This document shows positions 43,301 to 55,300 of a stretch of 64,000 nucleotides of DNA, piece by piece; the first letter of the stretch is position 1, and each line of letters opens with the position of its first letter. Source of the stretch: Leptidea sinapis (taxonomy: Eukaryota > Arthropoda > Insecta > Lepidoptera > Pieridae); the NCBI RefSeq assembly GCF_905404315.1, contig NC_066268.1, positions 10,640,001 to 10,704,000 on the forward strand, written 5' to 3'. Under the pieces are notes generated by a model that was not told the DNA's origin, searched no databases, and was given only the letters and a program-made list of their open reading frames with translations. The translations under genes were made by a program, and so were the position numbers.

Positions 43301-46300
43301 TTAAAAATATTTTAATATGACAGGAACAGTGGAAATATTCCATTCCCGATACTTTTAGTGCAGCCCTCGTACCCATATTGTGGCAATCATAATTTTGCGC
43401 GGCGGCCATCTTGGATTTCAAAAATGATACCAAATTCGTTCTCTGCACCCTCGAGAACCTCGGATACGATACCCATATTGTTGAAATCATAATTTTGCGC
43501 GGCGGCCATCTTGGTTTCCAAAAATGATACCAAATTCGTTCTCTGCACCCTCGAGAACCTCGGATACGATACCCGTATTGATGAAATCATAATTTTGCGC
43601 GGCGGCCAACTTGGATATCAAAAATGATCACAAATTCGTTCTCTGCACCCTCAAGAACCTCGGATACGATACCCATATTGATGAAATCATAATTTTGTGC
43701 GGCGGCCATCTTGGATTTGTCTAACTTCCCTAAAGTACATACATACAAAAATCCCGCGTTTTATTAGTAGTAAATTTTATTTTAGTACTTTCTGACTTCC
43801 ATTTACCTATATATTTTAACAAATATGCTTTCGCATCATCGTCATTTTTTTACTATGATTCCTGACATGAGCCCGAGAGAAACAAATGCAACGAATGCTG
43901 GCATGAGCGAGCATGCAACCAAGGCGTCGCGTTTGGTTTATTACGAAAAAAATTAATATAAAATAATTCACAAAGCGAATTGATAAAACCCATGATGATA
44001 TTTATAAATACTAATAAACTATCGAGTAAAATAAGTTTTGTGTTTATAGCCATCATAGTTTTATGATAATATAAAACAATTCATATAAAAAAGCCTATTT
44101 TTCAAGAAATGAAGATAAACATGTCAAACAATTGGAACCGTAGTATTTGTAGAAATATTTTAAGTAGATTTTCGATAATGTTACTTTTTAGGACTATAGC
44201 GCCTTAAAACTCTTAAATTAATATTAGATAAATGCTTATAACGTGTGTTGTTTCATTAATTAAGTGCAGTATCGCAAATGAACTTATATTCTGTATTTTA
44301 TGGCACATATGTTCCATTTGGATAGCAATTGATAATAACAATAAAAAAATTTAAGTATCACTTAGCACGTACAGGATATTTACAATGATAGGTAATTAGA
44401 GTAACCGATCAAAACTACTAACAAGACTACACGGTAAGAACAGTGTCATCTTGAAACCGCTTTGTTTGAGTTTACATTCAGGTGGGTTATATATCTTATA
44501 TCTTTAAATGAGCAATTCTTGTATATATATATATATATATATATAATTGGAATCTCGGAATCGGCTCCAACGATTTTCATAAAATTTAGTATATAGGGGG
44601 TTTCGGGGGCGATAAATCGATCTAGCTAGGTTTCAATTTAAAAAAAATGTAGTTTTATCCGTTTTAATGAGAAACAGCTACAATAACTTTAGAATACAAA
44701 GGTAAATTTCGACACTATATACAAGACTATAATAGCTCAGATGGGACATTGGGTGATCCGGAAAGCAGAAGACCCGGTTCGAATCCAGATGTCCTATTAG
44801 TTTTTTTTTTAAATTCAAGTTTGTACATTCTTAAAAATCCGAGCAAGGCTCGGTTGTCCGGATATTTATTATTAATAACTGAAACTGAAAAGTAACCGCA
44901 CCGACTTAAAACCTATATATATATTATTTATATGTGCTACCACATATAAGTAATAGTATTTTATTTATATTAAAGCTACAGGTTTGCATAAGATATTTGA
45001 TAAATTAAATTTTTATTAAGTTATTTTATACTCTTCAGTTCTTTATTTTTCAGGATTAGAAAACACTATTTACATAATGATATAAAACAAATTGTAATTA
45101 TGAGTGTTTGTCACAAATTGGTCACAGTTCAACATAATACTGATAACTATAGCAACAAGCACTGATCCTCCAGTGGGACCAACAAATGACGCCACTTACA
45201 AAATATTCTATAAGTAGCACACGGCTATGTTAAATAAAATTATAAAATAAAAAGACGGACATTCAAATATAATATTTATGTTCGAATCATATCTAAGTTA
45301 GCAGTTCATAAGGTAGAACCATAATACAAACAAAAGGCATTTATTTTCTCAAAATTGATTCCTTTAGAATTGTTTTTTATATACTTTCTAATATAGTAAA
45401 CTCTCCCAGCATTCTTTTTTTACACTCTTTTTAATGAAATATACAATATTGTACGGTCATTGCTATTGCTATAAAAGAATCATAATAAATACCTGAAACC
45501 CTTAAAGCTATTATATATCTTATGAAGCCTACTAGAATTAGTTACAAGCAATCCCTTATTTCTAGTGTTATAGTAATGAAAATCACTATTAAGAGCAAAA
45601 AGGTGATTATTTTTGTGAACGTATATCAAATTTAATTAAATATACTGACAATGAACAGTCATAATATTTATTTCTTTAAATTTTTCTTTGAGAGACTGTC
45701 TATAACCAAGCTGATATATAGCACGAACAGCTCTCTTTTGCAGAGCAAACACTATATCAATGTCAGCAGTATGACTCCACAGTAAAATACCTAATACGGA
45801 ATGCTGATAACTATCGCAACCAAACAGCTGATGCAAACACACAAATGCCATAAGTAGCCCACGCCTATGTTAAATAAAATTATAAAATAGAAACAGACAT
45901 TCAAAATATCGGAATCATATCTTCGTTAGCAGTTCATTAAGTAGAATAATAATACAAACAAGAGATTAGACTTTTAAAGATTACGTTACTTTGCAGAAAT
46001 CCATAATTATACAAATGATTGTGAGTTTTCTTTAGTGTTAATTCCGCTAATATTTGTCTTTAAACAATTCGTTGTCTGTTGTTTGATAACAAAAAAATCA
46101 GTCTTGTGCCAGATTTTGGCGAGACAACACGTCCTGAGGATGCCTCGTGTAGAGGCGAAGCACGTGTCGAATTGTTTAAAGACAAATATTGGCGGAATCA
46201 ACACTAAAGAAAACTCAAATCATTTGTATAATTAGGAACCAGATTGCATTGATGTCTTTAATCAACAATACCTCTTTTATCTGGTGATTAAAAATAGATT

Positions 46301-49300
46301 TCTTTAATTTAGTTTCAAAGCTATGTAAAGTACATTTCAAGAGATATCCGTGTATACAAAGTGTCTCGGTTGACAGTAGTCCGGCGGTGCAATGCGCGGC
46401 GGTAAGCGCGGTGGTGTCGCTACTGTCTGCGCACGACGCCGACCCACGCCTGGCCAGCGCGGACGTGAAGGCGCGTGTGGCGGCACTCTACCTGCCACTG
46501 CTGGGCATCATCATGGACGTGCAGCCGCAGCTCTACAGGAGCTTCGACAGTGGCAAAGGTGACCATATCACACAAATTAAATTTTATGAACGATGCGGGA
46601 CTCGAACCCACGACTTCCGGCGTTCCGTGCCGGTGGTCTAACCAACTGAGCCAACCGTTCGAGTTACATATAGTTATAAAATCTTGTATGCTTTGTTAGA
46701 CTCTCAGGTTGTGGCTTCGTCTACAGGATCTACTTTACAGTTGATAACCTGCTCAACCCCAATATTTGCATATTAGGAAATTGACTTGAGATGTCGCTCT
46801 TGTAAATCTAAACATTATGTTATGTTTTTAAAGTGATAACCCAATATTATACAGTTCGTAATGCTCACTAAATGACATTGCTTGTGGCGGCGTCGTGTGC
46901 CGGCTCGTCTCCTTCCCTCAAATATGTATGAAAGGAACGATTTTTTTATGATAATAAGGGACGCGACGAGCAGGACGTTAATCTGATTGTAATTGATTCG
47001 ACCTGCCCATTACAATGTAATACCGCTCAGGGTTCTTGAAAATCCCAAAAACTCTGATCGGCACCACAATTGCGCTGGTCTCTTTGAGACATACGATGTT
47101 GAGTCTCGCTTGCACAGTAATTACACTAGCTACAGCGCCCTTCAGATCGAAACACAATAATGCTTACACATTACTGCTTCACGGCAGAAATAGCCGCCGT
47201 TGTGGTACCCATAATCTAGACGGCATCCTGTGCAAAGGAGCCTCCCACTGGACGTGTGCTGAGTCATCTCCTTCCCTCGAATATGCGTGAAGGGAACGTA
47301 GCTGGTTGTGAACGGGTGCTGCTTGTGGTGCCTTGTCGAATGCCGTAAATCATTGTATTTGGTGAATACGATTACAAATTATGACCTTCATGTTACGAAG
47401 CATCCGTATCAAGCTGTAAAGGTTGATGCATCCTATATAGTGTAATTATATTTATACAATTTATTCTTTATTACTTTTTATGAAATATTTGATATGTAAA
47501 AGGCTTTTATTTAACACGGTTCATATATTGAATGCAGCACCTAACCACAAACTAGGTTGTTTTGTATATTACAGCCATTGTTAAATACTCTATTGATTGA
47601 AAAGAGTGGCCGTTCAGTTTCTTGGATCTTCATCTCAGGATCTCTACTTTTTCCAAACATATGGAAGATTCAGTAATTTAAAAGAAATATACAAAGTGAC
47701 TATTCAAAAGCGCTTAGTTTAAGCATAATTGAATAAAATTTATTTGAATTTGACTTTAACACTGCATCGCTAGTTTTGTTCTGAAACATTATCCCACTGT
47801 GCCCCTCATTGCTTCCGATTCGGAAAACTTTAACTACTAATGAATTCCATGTTCACGCGACCTAGACCTCTGAAGCACTTTCGCTGTATTCGAAGGCTAC
47901 CTTTAACTTATTGAAAAAACTGATTCTTGAAAATCCCAAAAATTCTGAGCGGCACTACAATTGCGCTCGTCATCTTGAGACAAGATGGTAAGTCCTTCGC
48001 CCTTCATACCGAAATACAATAATTCTTACACCTTACTGCTTCACAGCAGAAATAGGCGCCGTTGTGGTACCCATAATCTAGCCGGCATCCTGCGCAAAGG
48101 AGCCTGCCACTGGTAAAACTTTCAATGGGCGGTTCCCTCACCTCTCCCAATCATGTGTGCCTCTAGCCCGTTTGCCCTCTCTTATATTAAAAAAAAAAAT
48201 AGTATTTCATACATTACTTATTAAAAATCTGGCCACGCGAACTGCGGCTCGATGATTAAAAACATACCCGAAAATTATGAAACCATGTTGTGGAAGAATT
48301 CAAATTCCATCAAAGGATCGGCAAAGAAGTTTACGATATTTGCGAATTATATTTTATATCACTACTCTGTCCATAAATATTGAACTTAGCTCTTAATAGT
48401 GATTTTCATTATTATTACACTAGAAATAAGGGATTGCTTGTAACTAATTCTAGTAGGCTTCATAAGATACATAATAGCTTTAAGAGTAAATGTATACACT
48501 TCTATAATAAAGTCCCAGCCACTGTTCAGGCATTATCTATAAATAAATTTAAATGTTTTATAAAACAATGGCTCTGTCGTGAATCGTATTACTCCACTGC
48601 TGAATATCTAAATGATCGGACAGCCTGGGACTAGATTGTGATTGTTTTATAGCGATACAAATGACGGTACAATATTGTATATTTTTATTGAAAAGAGCGC
48701 AAAAAAAGAATGCTGGGAGAGTTTCTTGCGCCGCTTCTTCTCTCTCAGAGCGCCATTTGTTTCCGAAGCAGTAGTAGTATCTAGTAGTTAGTAGAAATGA
48801 GATCAAAAAGAATTCTAAAGGAATCAATTTTGAGGAAATAAATGCCTTTTAAAAACTTCTAATTATCTGTTTCGCGTGTTTATTTCACTTTTGTTCTATC
48901 TTTATCACAAGTTTTTGTCGATGTTATGTTTCTTCTGGCAATTAGTTATTCGATTAATTAATGAAAAGAGCATGCCTAAAGAATAACTTGATTGACATCA
49001 AAAAAATATCTTGAGGCAGTTTTTTTTTTATGGAATAGGAGGACAAACGAGCGTACGGGTCACCTGGTGTTAAGTGATCACCGCCGCCCACATTCTCTTG
49101 CAACACCAGAGGAATCACAAGAGCGTTGCCGGCCTTTAAGGAAGGTGTACGCGCTTTTTTTGAAGGTACCCATGTCGTATTGTCCCGGAAACACCGCACA
49201 AGGAAGCTCATTCCATAGCTTTGTAGTACGAGGGAGAAAGCTCCTTGAAAACCGCACTGTAGAGGACCGCCACAGTATTATCCAGGAATGACAATTAGTA

Positions 49301-52300
49301 TGTATATACATCCAGGTCCTATTCTGTTCGTTTGTCATCATCCTAGTCATGTCGTCCCATATCTCCAGATACAACCGTAAATAAATAATTATAAAATTAA
49401 ATAATTTTATGTGTATGTTTTCACAGAAATACTTCAATTTGATGGTGAGATGGGTCAATTGAGTGGCCTGTACCCAGCTTCCTCGCCCGAAGGGGATTGC
49501 AAGCAGGTAAGTGTTAATGCAGTTTAATTGAATTTTCATCGATTCAAGTGACTTGTACATTAATTTAAATATAATGCCTAAGATCATTTTTACGTTATAT
49601 TGAATAAAATTGAGTTAACTAGCCTCTATTTTGAACAACTCACGCACACTAACACAAAATGTCATACAAATTGCGTGTGTAAGACGTAGCTTGTCACGCA
49701 CACTAAACTAATATTCCTGCCCTGTTTTTATCGGCTGTCTAACAGCAAGAGCAACTCTATCTAGACGTATAAATTATCTGAGGCCCTCCGTCGATTGGTT
49801 TTGATCTAATAAAAGCACTCATCCCACTGGTCAGAGCTCTGATTGCATGTACTAGCTCTAGAATTACCACAGCTATCGAAGTAACTGAGTAAGATCTAAG
49901 GAACCAAAACTGATATATTGAGCCATTCGCGGTATCGCCTTACAATTATGGTTGACGGTTAACCTCTATGTTAAGCGATGCTGCACCCTAACACAGTGAT
50001 ATACAAATCGCAGTTTAAGACGTAGCTTGTCACGCACACTAAAGTAGTAAACCTGGCCTGTTTTACCCTTAACGTATAAATTATCTAACAAAAATACTTA
50101 AACAATATTAAAAATCAGCTTATACTTCCGTACACTTAGCAACAAGATCAAATGATTTTCAATACATATAAAAATTATGACAGTTAATGGAATACTCTAT
50201 CATCTGTCAATATCTAAAATATATTTATATCAGTGTTTTGTTTTGGAACAGTTTTATTTTACCAATACTTCTGTTTCTTCAACTGTACCGATGGAAGTAC
50301 AAAATATTTATCTTAAAAATGCATAATAAAAAAAAAAAACAATATAATGCTAAAACTCTGCGAAAGTTATTTAAATTATTCACACAATTAACTGACTTGA
50401 TTCTTAATATTGATCTATTGGAATAATACTTACTTTAATAGAATATACTAATACAATTAGTTTTAAAAGATAATTGAGAATGTGGAACAGTCAATAATTA
50501 AATATGTTGATGACACAAATTGCACACGCATATAAAACGCGTCAAGAGGCGAAGAAAATGCTTGTGTAAAATTATATATATGCCAATACAAATTATTAAT
50601 AAAATCAACCTTATACTGATCGAATAATGTATACATGTATGTATTCACATTCAAACACTTTTGATCTATTCTAGATCCTAAAGTTGTTCTCCTTTTCTAT
50701 AATTCCTTGTACAATAGTATACCTAGCCATATGTACCAAAATTAGGCTCGCTTTGTTAGTTATGAAGAGATCTTACCACCGATCCTTATAATTGACCTAA
50801 AGATCTTCATCAATTAATAGTTATGAAACTTATCTATCATCTCATCATAACTAACAAAATGAACAATGGTTCCGTATATCTATTTGTACGGAAATAGGAC
50901 TTTAATTTTTTTTTTATGGAATAGGAGGACAAACGAGCGTACGGGTCACCTGGTGTAAAGTGATCACCGCCGCCCACATTCTCTTGCAACACCAGAGGAA
51001 TCACAAGAGCGTTGCCGGCCTTTAAGGAAGGTGGACGCGCTTTTTTTGAAGGCACCCATGTCGTATCGTCCCGGAAACACCGCACAAGGAAGCTCATTCC
51101 ACAGCTTAGTAGTACGAGGAAGAAAGCTCCTTGAAAACCGCACTGTTGAGGACCGCCAATTCCACCATTTAACTCATTCGTGCTTATAATAATAATGCGG
51201 TCAAATGAAATATCAAATGAAAATATGTATAATTTTTGTTTTAATGTATAAGTTTTTAAAGAATTGCTAAAAATACACATATTGAAGGATTTTTCGTAAA
51301 TACAAATAACTAAATTCTATAGCTTAAAGTAAAAAAATAAGATATTTTGGTCTCTTTGTAATCACTTTGATAGTAGATGTGTTTTGTTTTTATGTAGAAT
51401 TTATGTTCAAACACAAATTTATTTTTATTAGAATAGTATTACCTCGGTAAAATAATTTATAATTCGTTTTTAGTTCAATAAAGTTTTTGATACCCGAAAT
51501 TTTATAATAAAATTTTAAAATTGCAATTATTAATTAAAATTATGTAAGTATTAGTTTGATCATAATTTTACTTAATATGTAAGATTAAATAATCTTATAC
51601 TTTTTTCATAGGAACATGTGGCAGCTTATTATTAGCTCGAATGAATTATTTAATAGGTTACACACAACACAATTACAACAAATACATAATTAACAAAAAA
51701 ACTATCAGCAAAATACAAGATTTAAAATACAATAATAATAGCAATTTTAAAACTAGCTCCAGGTTATGTAATATTATTAAATAAAAAGACAGAGAAAATA
51801 TATATATATATATATAGACAAATAGACGTGAATAATTATGGTGAGATATTAAGATTTGTTAAAATAATTTAAACTAAGTATTGAGGATAATTATTATGTT
51901 TGTTTATTATTTCAATGTAAGTACAACTCGCTGTTGGCTTTCTTAAACATATTAAAATAAACAATTTATGTTTTTAAAGTGATAACCGTCACTTCTTGGA
52001 TTAATACACAAATTTTATGACGATACGTCACTCGAACGGTTAGCTCAGTTGGCAGAGCACTGCCACAGAATGCCAGACGTCGTGGCTTCGAGTCCCGGAT
52101 CTTTCACAAAATTTTGTTTTCAAATTTTATTTGCTTATTAAAATAAAAAAATAAAATAAAGGGATTGCCACAGAGCGGGCGCGCCACGCTGAACAGCGAG
52201 ACGAGCCGTAACCTGCTCATGTGTCTGGTGTGGGTGGTGCGGTGGAACGAGCGCGGGGCCCTGGCCGCGGCCGTCGCCGACCTGCCGCCCGCCGCACTAC

Positions 52301-55300
52301 ACTCGCTGTTCACGCTGCTAGACCTGTGCTTCAAGTGCCAGGAGTACAAGGTACCACTTTTAATTTTCTAATACAGTTGCTCAAAAAGTGACTTACTTGG
52401 AAATTACATACTCGAGCTTTTTCTTTACCTTTTCCGAACTCGTGCGTTCTCTTTCCCAGCTGTCAAAATAATGTCTATTAAAAAGAAAAAACCAACCACG
52501 AAGTTTTTATGATTCATGCAAATATTTCTAAAAAGAAGCTACTAATTTGTTTCAATATCAGATTTAGTGATTTGATTCAATGAGTTAGGTTAGGTTTCAT
52601 TTAATTTTATCTCATTAAATTTCATTTTCATTTCATATGAATAAAAAAAATCTACTGAAGACTTGGCTGTATGGGCATAGTTCCCTTTGCCTACCCAGCA
52701 TGGGTGAAGAAAACAAAAAAAATCTCTGCTTATATTCTTTTACGGTTGGCGCCACTTTAGTTTAGTTAGTTGAGTTTATTGTGTTATTATTCTATTAAAT
52801 TGATTCATTTTTTCGAAACTGTATTAAAAATAGTGGTTCAGTACACGTGCGGAACCGTCATTGCAACTTGTTCCGACTGTCAATTTACGGAACTCTTTGC
52901 AATGACAGGTTTTCCGCACTTGTAATGAAATAATATACTATAGCAGTTACAATGAATAAGGAAAAAAACATAAAATAAATCCTTAATCTTCTTTTTGGGG
53001 CTGAGGTTGTTAGTGTGTCCACATTTCTTCTTACTGCAGTTAGTAGCACTAGGGTGAGGACAGGCATAGCATTTACGACAAATCATCTTGTCACAATTGT
53101 ACTTACTAGCCAAAATACGCAGAGATGGTTCAATAGTACCTCCTCTCAGCGTCGACACCAGGTGAAGTCTAAGACTCCTTTTAAATGTTGTAGTCTGACA
53201 GTGTGCGACCATCTTCCAGTTCTTTACTGGCGAATATTAATTTCTGCTGGTCAGGTGGAATATCCTCCTTGTCTTGGATTTTAGTCTTACCATTCTCTAT
53301 TGTGTTGGAAGCCTCCACCTGTGGGTGATGATCTTCCTCGGTAAGGGTTTTACCGAAGATCTGCATTATTAGTAAATTTTGAAGTTTGAAAGTGAAATGA
53401 CCACTGACCAGCTCCTTACGACTGGCGGCTAGCGAGTTTCACTTGTTGTACTAAATGTAACATACCTGTAACGTATATATTATATGGTTGCAGGGCCGTA
53501 AAGAGATAATGAAATGCGCGCAACAGAACGTTCGTAAAACAACGGACATAAAAGCCAAGTTGGAAGATGTCATTTTGGGTCAGGGCTCAGCGAGGTCCGA
53601 CTTCATAATGCGACGCAAAGGTTTGTTTATGTTCTTTTTGACAGGTTTTAAATTCTGTCCATCTCTTTCACTGACCTCTACTACCTGTTTTACATTCGCC
53701 ATTTTGGCGCAGTTGACCGTGTGGCGGGGGTCTGCGGTACTAAAACTAGTGATGGCAACCTAGTGGACAACATAGATGGTGGGAAACTATTTACAAAAAT
53801 AAATTGCGTACTTCATGACGTTGATTCTTGAAGTATAAATAACACGGACAACGAACGAAATTCATTCAAAATGTACTTCAGAGTATTGTACGTTCCTGCG
53901 TAACCATTTGTATTATTCGTCAAAATTAGTTCTCTGGACGCTCGCGAGTGGCGCTTCAAATAGGCACAAAAAGAAAGTTTGCTGTCAAACTTAAGGAACA
54001 GCCTGTCCAGTGGTATTTATACAGGTCAGTGATCTCTCTATGCACGAAAAATATTTTTTATAATAGTAACAGTCAGATGTGTTGAGTATTTACAATATTT
54101 CTGAAGAAGACTAGTATTTTTAGACTCTTGTGATAAATGTAGTGTACAGATATGATACAGCGTGTGCATGTCGCTTGCAGGCGGCGGGTCGTGCGGGCGC
54201 GGCGCAGCGCGAGACCGCTGGCGCAAGGAGTGGGTGCGCGGTGCCGGCCGCTCTCGGCCCGCGTCGCCCACTCGGCCGCCGCAGCCCGCGCTGGCCGCAC
54301 ACCTGGCCGCAGAGCTCGCGCTCACTCTGCTCCACGCGCTCGAGGCCATCGTGCAGGTACTCCGCTAAGATACTACCGCCTAATATTGTATAGTGTTTCT
54401 TTTAAATGAGATGTCGGTACGTCTTATTTAATATTGTAAAAACTTGGTTATTGACAGTCATATTAAAAATGAAAAAAATATTATGAATGTTCATTATCAG
54501 TATATCTGAGACATTGTAATAAAACTCCATGTGATACAAGCCCATAAAAATCGACAGTTTTTTTTTTATTTGAAGAGAAACAAAAGGGACTAATTCCTTA
54601 TTTATGCATAAAGATAGTCTTTCTAGTAGACTCCATAAAATAAAATCAGTTTTAAGGTTTCACTTCTGAACGTGTTGCGGACAACTAATTTAGTAATGTG
54701 ATTACTTAAGATTTTTGTAGTAAAATGGTTATGTAAATCAGTATTTATAGTAATGAATGGTACGTCGGGATGTTGCAGTCGTGCAGCAGCTCGGAGTGGA
54801 GCCAGGCCGCATGTAGCGGAGCACTGACGGTAGTACTGCGGGCGCTGCAGCGGAACCAGAGCACCACCGTGCTGCAGCACATGTTCGCGACCGTGCGCTC
54901 GCTGGTGCACAAGGTGCGGTCATATAAGATAGCAAAATATAATAATAGTTATTTATGCAACGGTTGGGTATTAAAACACGAATGTGCGCTTATCACACAT
55001 ATTAGTATTTTAATACCTAATTATCAACAGTTGCATACAAGACTTTATCTACACCCAAATATGATACCTTTATAAAAGATTCTGAAATATTTAGCTCACT
55101 ACTAATATTAAGAAAACCAGTCATAGTAACGATTACATCGTCCAGACGAGTGTTGTAAAGAAAACGGATGATGTAATGTTGTATTGCATTTCATTACAAC
55201 ACTCGTTTGGATGATGTAATAGTTATTAGGATAATGGTTGTTTTAATGTTGGCTTATTGCCAACTGTCTTAGAATCTTTAATAGAATAATTAAAGCATGG

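Noticed and set aside
42361..43720. Regular 100-bp repeats as a CRISPR array
   Set aside because: Eukaryotic context; whole units repeat without unique spacers, and there are no associated genes.
46007..46235. Two similar small proteins encoded on opposite strands
   Set aside because: They are mirror readings of a palindromic MITE.
46593..46665. Functional serine tRNA gene
   Set aside because: Position 33 is C, the variable arm is short, and the same sequence recurs at 52031 and 58376 with a shared non-tRNA body, so it is a SINE head.
52880..53212. 110-codon reading as an intact L40 gene
   Set aside because: The upstream ubiquitin half is in another frame with a stop, so the copy is a processed pseudogene.
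54038..54409. Overlapping readings around 54.1-54.4 kb on both strands
   Set aside because: Same cause: the GC-rich exon 25. Only one frame contains DRWRKEW and LHALEAIVQ and fits both neighbours.
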